Source: Brachycybe producta
Lineage: Eukaryota; Arthropoda; Diplopoda; Playtdesmida; Andrognathidae
NCBI GenBank assembly: GCA_036925085.1
Contig: JAUPFP010000026.1
Span: 62,001 to 126,000, forward strand
DNA length: 64,000 nucleotides
Reading direction: 5' to 3'
The translations under genes were made by a program, and so were the position numbers. The notes under the pieces are model-generated. The model saw only the letters and a list, made by a program, of their open reading frames with translations, ran no database searches and was not told the origin of the DNA. Of the stretch, positions 26,201 to 40,300 are shown piece after piece; positions within the stretch are counted from its first letter, which is position 1; each line of letters opens with the position of its first letter.

Positions 26201-26760
26201 TTGCAAATCCATGAGCAAGCTTAGACACTTCAATGACGACCACTTTGAACAGGTGTAACTTTTGAAGCATGCAGTGCACACTGGAATTGAAGACATCACT
26301 GCATTCCTGACTGTAAAAGGAATGCAATGCATCTAACAGCTCCATTCTATGAAAATTAGTAAAAATTGTCCAAAAATGACATTTTTTCATGAGTGCCCAT
26401 CTTGGAAGTTTTTAAAAAAAACATCAAAAAATGAAATAACTGGTGTAACATTTGAAGCATGAAGTGCACACCAAAATTGAAGACATCCCTGCATTCCTGA
26501 ATGTCCAAGGAATGCTATGAATCTAACAGCTTCATTCTACATCAATTAGTTCATTTCCAATTAAGTTTAGAAGTTGCAAATTCATGAGCAATCTTAGACA
26601 CTTCAATGACGCCCACTTTGAACTGGTGTAACTTTTGAAGCATGCAGTGCACACTGGAATTGAAGACTTCACTGCATTCCTGATTGTAGAAGGAATGCAA
26701 TGCATTTAACAGCTCCATTCTATAAAAACTAGTAAAAATTGTCCAAAAATGACATTTTTT
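22645..26760. repeat. ~2,052-bp tandem duplication in the proximal satellite
   Basis: 22.65-24.70 kb matches 24.70-26.76 kb at an offset of 2,051-2,054 bp. Shared markers are the TTTTTAAAAAAAACATC variant and AAAATGTCATTTTTTC (23391 and 25442). The period is about 5.5 units, so it contains an odd number of halves. Confidence 0.75.
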
Positions 26761-29700
26761 CATGAGTGCCCGTCTTGGAAGTTTTTCAAAAAACAGCAAA
26801 AAATGAAATAACTGGTGTAACTTTTGAAGCATGAAGTGCACACCGAAATTGAAGACATCCCTGCATTCCTGAGTGTCCAATGAATGCAATGAACATAACA
26901 GCTTCATTCTACATCGATTAGTCCATATCCAATTAAGTTTAGAAGTTGCAAATCCATGAGCAATCTTATACACTTCAATGACGCCCACTTTGAACTGGTG
27001 TAACTTTTGAAGCATGCAGTGCACACTGGAATTGAAGACATCACTGCATTCCTGATTGTAAAAGGAATGCAATGCATCTAACAGCCCTATTCTATGAAAA
27101 TTAGTAAAAATTGTCCAAAAATGACATTTTTTCATGAGTGCCCATTTTGGAAGTTTTTCAAAAAACAGCAAAAAATGAAATAACTGGTGTAACTTTTGAA
27201 GCATGAAGTGCACACCGAAATTGAAGACATCCCTGCATTCCTGAGTGTCCAATGAATGCAATGAACATAACAGCTTCATTCTACATCGATTAGTTCATAT
27301 CCAATTAAGTTTAGAAGTTGCAAATCCATGAGCAATCTTATACACTTCAATGACGCCCACTTTGAACTGGTGTAACTTTTGAAGCATGCAGTGCACACTG
27401 GAATTGAAGACATCACTGCATTCCTGATTGTAAAAGGAATGCAATGCATCTAACAGCCCTATTCTATGAAAATTAGTAAAAATTGTCCAAAAATGACATT
27501 TTTTCATGAGTGCCCATTTTGGAAGTTTTTCAAAAAACAGCAAAAAATGAAATAACTGGTGTAACTTTTGAAGCATGAAGTGCACACCGAAATTGAAGAC
27601 ATCCCTGCATTCCTGAGTGTCCAATGAATGCAATGAACATAACAGCTTTATTCTACATCGATTAGTTCATATCCAATTAAGTTTAGAAGTTGCAAATCCA
27701 TGAGCAACTTATACACTTCAATGACGCCCACTTTGAACTGGTGTAACTTTTGAAGCATGCAGTGCACACTGGAATTGAAGACATCACTGCATTCCTGATT
27801 GTAAAAGGAATGCAATGCATCTACCCGCTCCATTCTATGAAAATTAGTAAAAATTGTCCAAAAATGCCATTTTTTCATGAGTGCCCGTCTTGGAAGTTTT
27901 TCAAAAAACAGCAAAAAATGAAATAACTGGTGTAACTTTTGAAGCATGAAGTGCACACCGAAATTGAAGACATCCCTGCATTCCTGAGTGTCCAATGAAT
28001 GCAATGAACATAACAGCTTCATTCTACATCGATTAGTTCATATCCAATTAAGTTTAGAAGTTGCAAATCCATGAGCAATCTTATACACTTCAATGACGCC
28101 CACTTTGAACTGGTGTAACTTTTGAAGCATGCAGTGCACACTGGAATTGAAGACATCACTGCATTCCTGATTGTAAAAGGAATGCAATGCATCTAACAAC
28201 CCTATTCTATGAAAATTAGTAAAAATTGTCCAAAAATGACATTTTTTCATGAGTGCCCATTTTGGAAGTTTTTCAAAAAACAGCAAAAAATGAAATAACT
28301 GGTGTAACTTTTGAAGCATGAAGTGCACACCGAAATTGAAGACATCCCTACATTCCTGAGTGTCCAATGAATGCAATGAACATAACAGCTTCATTCTACA
28401 TCGATTATTTCATATCCAATTAAGTTTAGAAGTTGCAAATCCATGAGCAATCTTATACACTTCAATGACGCCCACTTTGAACTGGTGTAACTTTTGAAGC
28501 ATGCAGTGCACACTGGAATTGAAGACATCACTGCATTCCTGATTGTAAAAGGAATGCAATGCATCTAACAGCTCCATTCTATGAAAATTAGTAAAAATTG
28601 TCCAAAAATGACATTTTTTCATGAGTGCCCATTTTGGAAGTTTTTCAAAAAATGGCAAAAAATAAAATAACTGGTGTAACTTTTGAAGCATGAAGTGCAC
28701 ACCAAAATTGAAGACATCACTGCATTCCTGATTGTAGAAGGAATGCAATGCATCTAACAGCTTTGTTCTACATCAACTATTTAATTTTTAATGAATTTTA
28801 GAAGTTGCAAATCCATGAGCAAGCTTAGACACTTCAATGACGACCACTTTGAACAGGTGTAACTTTTGAAGCATGCAGTGCACACTGGAATTGAAGACAT
28901 CACTGCATTCCTGACTGTAAAAGGAATGCAATGCATCTAACAGCTCCATTCTATGAAAATTAGTAAAAATTGTCCAAAAATGACATTTTTTCATGAGTGC
29001 CCATCTTGGAAGTTTTTCAAAAAAACAGCAAAAAATGAAATAAGTGGTGTAACTTTTGAAGCATGAAGTGCACACCAATATTGAAGACATCCCTGCATTC
29101 CTGAATGTCAAAGGAATGCAATGAACATAACAGCTTCATTCTACATCGATTAGTTCATATCCAATTAAGTTTAGAAGTTGCAAATCCATGAGCAATCTTA
29201 TACACTTCAATGACGCCCACTTTGAACTGGTGTAACTTTTGAAGCATGCAGTGCACACTGGAATTGAAGACATCACTGCATTCCTGATTGTAAAAGGAAT
29301 GCAATGCATCTAACAGCCCTATTCTATGAAAATTAGTAAAAATTGTCCAAAAATGACATTTTTTCATGAGTGCCCATTTTGGAAGTTTTTCAAAAAACAG
29401 CAAAAAATGAAATAACTGGTGTAACTTTTGAAGCATGAAGTGCACACCGAAATTGAAGACATCCCTGCATTCCTGAGTGTCCAATGAATGCAATGAACAT
29501 AACAGCTTCATTCTACATCGATTATTTCATATCCAATTAAGTTTAGAAGTTGCAAATCCATGAGCAATCTTATACACTTCAATGACGCCCACTTTGAACT
29601 GGTGTAACTTTTGAAGCATGCAGTGCACACTGGAATTGAAGACATCACTGCATTCCTGATTGTAAAAGGAATGCAATGCATCTAACAGCTCCATTCTATG

Positions 29701-32700
29701 AAAATTAGTAAAAATTGTCCAAAAATGACATTTTTTCATGAGTGCCCATTTTGGAAGTTTTTCAAAAAATGGCAAAAAATAAAATAACTGGTGTAACTTT
29801 TGAAGCATGAAGTGCACACCAAAATTGAAGACATCACTGCATTCCTGATTGTAGAAGAAATGCAATGCATCTAACAGCTCCATTCTATAAAAACTAGTAA
29901 AAATTGTCCAAAAATGACATTTTTTCATGAGTGCCCATCTTGGAAGTTTTTCAAAAAACAGCAAAAAATGAAATAACTGGTGTAACTTTTGAAGCATGAA
30001 GTGCACACCAAAATTGAAGACATCCATGCATTTCTGAATGTCAAAGGAATGCAATGAATCTAACAGCTTTGTTCTACATCAACTATTTAATTTTTAATGA
30101 ATTTTAGAAGTTGCAAATCCATGAGCAAGCTTAGACACTTCAATGACGACCACTTTGAACAGGTGTAACTTTTGAAGCATGCAGTGCACACTGGAATTGA
30201 AGACATCACTGCATTCCTGACTGTAAAAGGAATGCAATGCATCTAACAGCTCCATTCTATGAAAATTAGTAAAAATTGTCCAAAAATGACATTTTTTCAT
30301 GAGTGCCCATCTTGGAAGTTTTTCAAAAAAACAGCAAAAAATGAAATAAGTGGTGTAACTTTTGAAGCATGAAGTGCACACCAATATTGAAGACATCCCT
30401 GCATTCCTGAATGTCAAAGGAATGCAATGAATCTAACAGCTTTGTTCTACATCAATTAGTTCATTTCCAATTAAGTGTAGAAGATGCAAATCCATGAGCA
30501 ATCTTAGACACTTCAATGACGCCCACTTTGAACTGGTGTAACTTTTGAAGCATGCAGTGCACACTGGAATTGAAGACAACACTGCATTCCTGATTGTAAA
30601 AGGAATGCAATGCATCTAACAGCTCCATTCTATGAAAAGTAGTAACAATTGTCCAAAAATGACATTTTTTCATGAGTGCCCGTCTTGGAAGTTTTTCAAA
30701 AAACAGCAAAAAATGAAATAACTGGTGTAACTTTTGAAGCATGAAGTGCACACCGAAATTGAAGACATCCCTGCATTCCTGAGTGTCCAATGAATGCAAT
30801 AAACATAACAGCTTCATTCTACATCGATTAGTTCATATCCAATTAAGTTTAGAAGTTGCAAATCCATGAGCAACTTATACACTTCAATGACGCCCACTTT
30901 GAACTGGTGTAACTTTTGAAGCATGCAGTGCACACTGGAACTGAAGACATCACTGCATTCCTGATTGTAAAAGGAATGCAATGCATATAACAGCTCCATT
31001 CTATAAAAACTAGTAAAAATTGTCCAAAAATGACATTTTTTCATGAGTGCCCATTTAGGAAGTTTTTCAAAAAACAGCAAAAAATGAAATAACTGGTGTA
31101 ACTTTTGAAGGATGAAGTGCACACCAAAATTGAAGACATCCATGCATTTCTGAATGTCAAAGGAATGCAATGAATCTAACAGCTTTGTTCTACATCAACT
31201 ATTTAATTTTTAATGAATTTTAGAAGTTGCAAATCCATGAGCAAGCTTAGACACTTCAATGACGACCACTTTGAACAGGTGTAACTTTTGAAGCATGCAG
31301 TGCACACTGGAATTGAAGACATCACTGCATTCCTGACTGTAAAAGGAATGCAATGCATCTAACAGCTCCATTCTATGAAAATTAGTAAAAATTGTCCAAA
31401 AATGACATTTTTTCATGAGTGCCCATCTTGGAAGTTTTTAAAAAAAACATCAAAAAATGAAATAACTGGTGTAACATTTGAAGCATGAAGTGCACACCAA
31501 AATTGAAGACATCCCTGCATTCCTGAATGTCCAAGGAATGCTATGAATCTAACAGCTTCATTCTACATCAATTAGTTCATTTCCAATTAAGTTTAGAAGT
31601 TGCAAATTCATGAGCAATCTTAGACACTTCAATGACGCCCACTTTGAACTGGTGTAACTTTTGAAGCATGCAGTGCACACTGGAATTGAAGACTTCACTG
31701 CATTCCTGATTGTAGAAGGAATGCAATGCATTTAACAGCTCCATTCTATAAAAACTAGTAAAAATTGTCCAAAAATGACATTTTTTCATGAGTGCCCGTC
31801 TTGGAAGTTTTTCAAAAAACAGCAAAAAATGAAATAACTGGTGTAACTTTTGAAGCATGAAGTGCACACCGAAATTGAAGACATCCCTGCATTCCTGAGT
31901 GTCCAATGAATGCAATGAACATAACAGCTTCATTCTACATCGATTAGTTCATATCCAATTAAGTTTAGAAGTTGCAAATCCATGAGCAATCTTATACACT
32001 TCAATGACGCCCACTTTGAACTGGTGTAACTTTTGAAGCATGCAGTGCACACTGGAATTGAAGACATCACTGCATTCCTGATTGTAAAAGAAATGCAATG
32101 CATCTAACAGCCCTATTCTATGAAAATTAGTAAAAATTGTCCAAAAATGACATTTTTTCATGAGTGCCCATTTTGGAAGTTTTTCAAAAAACAGCAAAAA
32201 ATGAAATAACTGGTGTAACTTTTGAAGCATGAAGTGCACACCGAAATTGAAGACATCCCTGCATTCCTGAGTGTCCAATGAATGCAATGAACATAACAGC
32301 TTTATTCTACATCGATTAGTTCATATCCAATTAAGTTTAGAAGTTGCAAATCCATGAGCAACTTATACACTTCAATGACGCCCACTTTGAACTGGTGTAA
32401 CTTTTGAAGCATGCAGTGCACACTGGAATTGAAGACATCACTGCATTCCTGATTGTAAAAGGAATGCAATGCATCTACCCGCTCCATTCTATGAAAATTA
32501 GTAAAAATTGTCCAAAAATGCCATTTTTTCATGATTGCCCGTCTTGGAAGTTTTTCAAAAAACAGCAAAAAATGAAATAACTGGTGTAACTTTTGAAGCA
32601 TGAAGTGCACACCGAAATTGAAGACATCCCTGCATTCCTGAGTGTCCAATGAATGCAATGAACATAACAGCTTCATTCTACATCGATTAGTTCATATCCA

Positions 32701-35700
32701 ATTAAGTTTAGAAGTTGCAAATCCATGAGCAATCTTATACACTTCAATGACGCCCACTTTGAACTGGTGTAACTTTTGAAGCATGCAGTGCACACTGGAA
32801 TTGAAGACATCACTGCATTCCTGATTGTAAAAGGAATGCAATGCATCTAACAGCCCTATTCTATGAAAATTAGTAAAAATTGTCCAAAAATGACATTTTT
32901 TCATGAGTGCCCATTTTGGAAGTTTTTCAAAAAACAGCAAAAAATGAAATAACTGGTGTAACTTTTGAAGCATGAAGTGCACACCGAAATTGAAGACATC
33001 CCTGCATTCCTGAGTGTCCAATGAATGCAATGAACATAACAGCTTCATTCTACATCGATTATTTCATATCCAATTAAGTTTAGAAGTTGCAAATCCATGA
33101 GCAATCTTATACACTTCAATGACGCCCACTTTGAACTGGTGTAACTTTTGAAGCATGCAGTGCACACTGGAATTGAAGACATCACTGCATTCCTGATTGT
33201 AAAAGGAATGCAATGCATCTAACAGCTCCATTCTATGAAAATTAGTAAAAATTGTCCAAAAATGACATTTTTTCATGAGTGCCCATTTTGGAAGTTTTTC
33301 AAAAAATGGCAAAAAATAAAATAACTGGTGTAACTTTTGAAGCATGAAGTGCACACCAAAATTGAAGACATCACTGCATTCCTGATTGTAGAAGGAATGC
33401 AATGCATCTAACAGCTTTGTTCTACATCAACTATTTAATTTTTAATGAATTTTAGAAGTTGCAAATCCATGAGCAAGCTTAGACACTTCAATGACGACCA
33501 CTTTGAACAGGTGTAACTTTTGAAGCATGCAGTGCACACTGGAATTGAAGACATCACTGCATTCCTGACTGTAAAAGGAATGCAATGCATCTAACAGCTC
33601 CATTCTATGAAAATTAGTAAAAATTGTCCAAAAATGACATTTTTTCATGAGTGCCCATCTTGGAAGTTTTTCAAAAAAACAGCAAAAAATGAAATAAGTG
33701 GTGTAACTTTTGAAGCATGAAGTGCACACCAATATTGAAGACATCCCTGCATTCCTGAATGTCAAAGGAATGCAATGAACATAACAGCTTCATTCTACAT
33801 CGATTAGTTCATATCCAATTAAGTTTAGAAGTTGCAAATCCATGAGCAATCTTATACACTTCAATGACGCCCACTTTGAACTGGTGTAACTTTTGAAGCA
33901 TGCAGTGCACACTGGAATTGAAGACATCACTGCATTCCTGATTGTAAAAGGAATGCAATGCATCTAACAGCCCTATTCTATGAAAATTAGTAAAAATTGT
34001 CCAAAAATGACATTTTTTCATGAGTGCCCATTTTGGAAGTTTTTCAAAAAACAGCAAAAAATGAAATAACTGGTGTAACTTTTGAAGCATGAAGTGCACA
34101 CCGAAATTGAAGACATCCCTGCATTCCTGAGTGTCCAATGAATGCAATGAACATAACAGCTTCATTCTACATCGATTATTTCATATCCAATTAAGTTTAG
34201 AAGTTGCAAATCCATGAGCAATCTTATACACTTCAATGATGCCCACTTTGAACTGGTGTAACTTTTGAAGCATGCAGTGCACACTGGAATTGAAGACATC
34301 ACTGCATTCCTGATTGTAAAAGGAATGCAATGCATCTAACAGCTCCATTCTATGAAAATTAGTAAAAATTGTCCAAAAATGACATTTTTTCATGAGTGCC
34401 CATTTTGGAAGTTTTTCAAAAAAACAGCAAAAAATGAAATAAGTGGTGTAACTTTTGAAGCATGAAGTGCACACCAATATTGAAGACATCCCTGCATTCC
34501 TGAATGTCAAAGGAATGCAATGAATCTAACAGCTTTGTTCTACATCAATTAGTTCATTTCCAATTAAGTGTAGAAGATGCAAATCCATGAGCAATCTTAG
34601 ACACTTCAATGACGCCCACTTTGAACTGGTGTAACTTTTGAAGCATGCAGTGCACACTGGAATTGAAGACAACACTGCATTCCTGATTGTAAAAGGAATG
34701 CAATGCATCTAACAGCTCCATTCTATGAAAAGTAGTAACAATTGTCCAAAAATGACATTTTTTCATGAGTGCCCGTCTTGGAAGTTTTTCAAAAAACAGC
34801 AAAAAATGAAATAACTGGTGTAACTTTTGAAGCATGAAGTGCACACCGAAATTGAAGACATCCCTGCATTCCTGAGTGTCCAATGAATGCAATGAACATA
34901 ACAGCTTCATTCTACATCGATTAGTTCATATCCAATTAAGTTTAGAAGTTGCAAATCCATGAGCAACTTATACACTTCAATGACGCCCACTTTGAACTGG
35001 TGTAACTTTTGAAGCATGCAGTGCACACTGGAATTGAAGACATCACTGCATTCCTGATTGTAAAAGGAATGCAATGCATCTAACAGCTCCATTCTATAAA
35101 AACTAGTAAAAATTGTCCAAAAATGACATTTTTTCATGAGTGCCCATTTTGGAAGTTTTTCAAAAAACAGCAAAAAATGAAATAACTGGTGTAACTTTTG
35201 AAGGATGAAGTGCACACCAAAATTGAAGACATCCATGCATTTCTGAATGTCAAAGGAATGCAATGAATCTAACAGCTTTGTTCTACATCAACTATTTAAT
35301 TTTTAATGAATTTTAGAAGTTGCAAATCCATGAGCAAGCTTAGACACTTCAATGACGACCACTTTGAACAGGTGTAACTTTTGAAGCATGCAGTGCACAC
35401 TGGAATTGAAGACATCACTGCATTCCTGACTGTAAAAGGAATGCAATGCATCTAACAGCTCCATTCTATGAAAATTAGTAAAAATTGTCCAAAAATGACA
35501 TTTTTTCATGAGTGCCCATCTTGGAAGTTTTTAACAAAAACATCAAAAAATGAAATAACTGGTGTAACATTTGAAGCATGAAGTGCACACCAAAATTGAA
35601 GACATCCCTGCATTCCTGAATGTCCAAGGAATGCTATGAATCTAACAGCTTCATTCTACATCAATTAGTTCATTTCCAATTAAGTTTAGAAGTTGCAAAT

Positions 35701-36080
35701 TCATGAGCAATCTTAGACACTTCAATGACGCCCACTTTGAACTGGTGTAACTTTTGAAACATGCAGTGCACACTGGAATTGAAGACTTCACTGCATTCCT
35801 GATTGTAGAAGGAATGCAATGCATTTAACAGCTCCATTCTATAAAAACTAGTAAAAATTGTCCAAAAATGACATTTTTTCATGAGTGCCCGTCTTGGAAG
35901 TTTTTCAAAAAACAGCAAAAAATGAAATAACTGGTGTAACTTTTGAAGCATGAAGTGCACACCGAAATTGAAGACATCCCTGCATTCCTGAGTGTCCAAT
36001 GAATGCAATGAACATAACAGCTTCATTCTACATCGATTAGTTCATATCCAATTAAGTTTAGAAGTTGCAAATCCATGAGC
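26474..36080. repeat. Higher-order block, copy 2 (~9.6 kb)
   Basis: Second copy of 12141-23232, shorter by 1,486 bp. That is exactly two 743-bp dimers missing at ~32.3-32.7 kb relative to 17.6-19.8 kb. Confidence 0.85.
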
Positions 36081-37349
36081 AACTTATACACTTCAATGAC
36101 GCCCACTTTGAACTGGTGTAACTTTTGAAGCATGCAGTGCACACTGGAATTGAAGACATCACTGCATTCCTGATTGTAAAAGGAATGCAATGCATCTAAC
36201 AGCCCTATTCTATGAAAATTAGTAAAAATTGTCCAAAAATGACATTTTTTCATGAGTGCCCGTCTTGGAAGTTTTTCAAAAAACAGCAAAAAATGAAATA
36301 ACTGGTGTAACTTTTGAAGCATGAAGTGCACACCGAAATTGAAGACATCCCTGCATTCCTGAGTGTCCAATGAATGCAATGAACATAACAGCTTCATTCT
36401 ACATCGATTAGTTCATATCCAATTAAGTTTAGAAGTTGCAAATCCATGAGCAACTTATACACTTCAATGACGCCCACTTTGAACTGGTGTAACTTTTGAA
36501 GCATGCAGTGCACACTGGAATTGAAGACATCACTGCATTCCTGATTGTAAAAGGAATGCAATGCATCTACCCGCTCCATTCTATGAAAATTAGTAAAAAT
36601 TGTCCGAAAATGCCATTTTTTCATGAGTGCCCGTCTTGGAAGTTTTTCAAAAAACAGCAAAAAATGAAATAACTGGTGTAACTTTTGAAGCATGAAGTGC
36701 ACACCGAAATTGAAGACATCCCTGCATTCCTGAGTGTCCAATGAATGCAATGAACATAACAGCTTCATTCTACATCGATTAGTTCATATCCAATTAAGTT
36801 TAGAAGTTGCAAATCCATGAGCAACTTATACACTTCAATGACGCCCACTTTGAACTGGTGTAACTTTTGAAGCTTGCAGTGCACACCAAAATTGAAGACA
36901 TTCCTGCATTCCTGATTGTAAAAGGAATGCAATGCATCTACCCGCTCCATTCTATGAAAATTAGTAAAAATTGTCCAAAACTTACATTTTTTCTTGAGTG
37001 CCCATTTTGGAAGTTTTTCAAAAAACAGCAAAAAATGAATTAACTGGTGTAACTTTTGAAGCATGAAGTGCACACCGAATTTGAAGACATCCCTGCATTC
37101 CTGAGTGTGCAATGAATGCAATGAATTTAACATCTTCATTCTACATCAATTATTTCATTTTCAATGAATTTTATAAGTTGCAAATCCATGAGCAAGTTTA
37201 GACACTTCAATGACGAACACTTTGAACTGGTGTAACTTTTGAAGCATGAAGTGCACACCAAAATTGAAGACATTCCTGCATTCCTGAATGTCCAAGGAAT
37301 GCAATGAATCTAACAGCTTTATTCTACATAAAATATTTTTTTTTAATGA

Positions 37350-40300
37350 ATTTTAGAAGTTGCAAATCCATGAGCAAGCTTAGACACTTCAATGACGAAC
37401 ACTTTGAACTGGTGTAACTTTTGAAGCATGCAGTGCACACTGGAATTGAAGACATCACTTCATTCTTGATTGTAAAAGGAATGCAATGCATCTAACAGCT
37501 CCATTCTATAAAAAATTAGTAAAAATTGTGCAAAAATGACATTTTTTCATGAGTGCTCATTTTGGAAGTTTTTCAAAAAATGGCAAAAAATAAAATAACT
37601 GGTGTAACTTTTGAAGCATGAAGTGCACACCAAAATTGAAGACATCCCTGCATTCCTGAGTGTCCAATGAATGCAATGAATCTAACAGCTTTATTCTACA
37701 TGAAATATTTTATTTTCAATGAATTTTAGAAGTTGCAAATCCATGAGCAAGCTTAGACACTTCAATGACGAACACTTTGAACTGGTGTAACTTTTGAAGC
37801 TTGCAGTGCACACCAGAATTGAAGACATTCCTGCATTCCTGATTGTAAAAGAAATGCAATGCATCTAACAGCTCCATTCTATGAAAATTAGTAAAAATTG
37901 TCCAAAAATGGCATTTTTTCATGAGTGCCCATTTTGGAAGTTTTTCAAAAAACAGCAAAAAATGAAATAACTGGTGTAACTTTTGAAGCATGAAGTGCAC
38001 ACCAAAATTGAAGACATTCCTGCATTCCTGAATGTCCAAGGAATGCAATGAATCTAACAGCTTTATTCTACATGAAATATTTTATTTTCAATGAATTTTA
38101 GAAGATGCAAATCCATGAGCAAGCTTAGACACTTCAATGACGAACACTTTGAACTGGTGTAACTTTTGAAGCATGAAGTGCACACTAGAATTGAAGACAT
38201 TACTGCATTCCTGATTGTAAAAGGAATGCAATGCATCTAATAGCTCCATTCTATGAAAATTAGTAAAAATTGTGCAAAAATGACATTTTTTTCATGAGTG
38301 CCCATTTTGGAAGTTTTTTCAAAAAACAGCAAAAAATGAAATAACTGGTGTAACTTTTGAAGCATGAAGTGCACACCGCAATTGAAGACATCCCTGCATT
38401 CCTGAGTGTCCAATGAATGCAATGAATATAACAGCTTCATTCTACATCAATTAGTTCATTTCTAATTAAGTTTAGAATTTGCAAATCCATGAGCAATCTT
38501 AGACACTTCAATGATGCCCACTTTGAACTGGTGTAACTTTTGAAGCATGCAGTGCACACTGGAATTGAAGACAACACTGCATTCCTGATTGTAAAAGGAA
38601 TGCAATGCATCTAACAGCTCCATTCTATGAAAATTAGTAAAAATTGTCCAAAAATTACATTTTTTCATGAGTGCCCATTTTGGAAGTTTTTCAAAAAACA
38701 GCAAAAAATGAATTAACTGGTGTAACTTTTGAAGCATGAAGTGCACACCAAAATTGAAGACATCCCTGCATTCCTGAGTGTGCAATGAATGCAATGAATT
38801 TAACATCTTCATTCTACATCAATTATTTCATTTTCAATGAATTTTATAAGTTGCAAATCCATGAGCAAGTTTAGACACTTCAATGACGAACACTTTGAAC
38901 TGGTAACTTTTGAAGCATGCAGTGCACACTGGAATTGAAGACATCACTACATTCCTCATTGTAAAAGGAATGCAATGCATCTAACAGCTCCATTCTATGA
39001 AAATTAGTAAAAATTGTCCAAAAATTACATTTTTTCATGAGTGCCCATTTTGGAAGTTTTTCAAAAAACAGCAAAAAATGAAATAACTGGTGTAACTTTT
39101 GAAGCATGAAGTGCACACCAAAATTGAAGACATTCCTGCATTCCTGAATGTCCAAGGAATGCAATGATTCTAACAGCTTTATTCTACATAAAATATTTTT
39201 TTTAATGAATTTTAGAAGTTGCAAATCCATGAGCAAGCTTAGACACTTCAATGACGAACACTTTGAACTGGTGTAACTTTTGAAGCATGCAGTGCACACT
39301 GGAATTGAAAACATCACTGCATTCCTCATTGTAAAAGGAATGCAATGCATCTAACAGCTCCATTCTATGAAAATTAGTAAAAATTGTTCAAAAATGACAT
39401 TTTTTCATGAGTGCCCGTCTTGGAAGTTTTTAAAAAATGGCAAAAATAAAATAACTGGTGTAACTTTTGAAGCATGAAGTGCACACCAAAATTGAAGACA
39501 TTCCTGCATTCCTGAATGTCCAAGGAATGCAATGATTCTAACAGCTTTATTCTACATAAAATATTTTTTTTAATGAATTTTAGAAGTTGCAAATCCATGA
39601 GCAAGCTTAGACACTTCAATGACGAACACTTTGAACTGGTGTAACTTTTGAAGCATGCAGTGCACACTAAAATTGAAGACATCACTGCATTCCTGATTGT
39701 AAAAGGAATGCAATGCATCTAACAGCTCCATTCTATGAAAATTAGTAAAAATTGTCCAAAAATGACATTTTTTCATGAGTGCCCATCTTGGAAGTTTTTC
39801 AAAAAACAGCAAAAAATGAAATAACTTTTGTAACTTTTGAAGCATGAAGTGCACACCAAAATTGAAGACATCCCTGCATTTCTATATGAACAAGGAATGC
39901 TATGAATCTAACAGCTTTATTCTACATCAAATATTTCATTTTCATTGAATTTTAGAAGTTGCAAATTCATGAGCAAGCTTAGACACTTCAATGACGAACA
40001 CTTTGAACTGGTGTAACTTTTGAAGCATGCAGTGCACACTGGAATTGAAGACATCACTTCATTCTTGATTGTAAAAGGAATGCAATGCATCTAACAGCTC
40101 CATTCTATAAAAAATTAGTAAAAATTGTGCAAAAATGACATTTTTTCATGAGTGCTCATTTTGGAAGTTTTTCAAAAAATGGCAAAAAATAAAATAACTG
40201 GTGTAACTTTTGAAGCATGAAGTGCACACCAAAATTGAAGACATCCCTGCATTCCTGAGTGTCCAATGAATGCAATGAATCTAACAGCTTTATTCTACAT

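Larger units (their letters stand above)
11128..36780. repeat. Proximal satellite family
   Basis: Typical B halves read TACATCGATTAGTTCATATCC and then GAGCAATCTTATACACTTC with ATGACGCCCACTTTG. Several recurring subtypes are interspersed in a repeated order, including A halves with AACAGCCCTATTC or CTACCCGCTCC. Neighbouring and distant copies are nearly identical, indicating recent homogenisation. The first partial unit starts at CAAATTCATGAGC, directly after the LTR. Confidence 0.85.
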
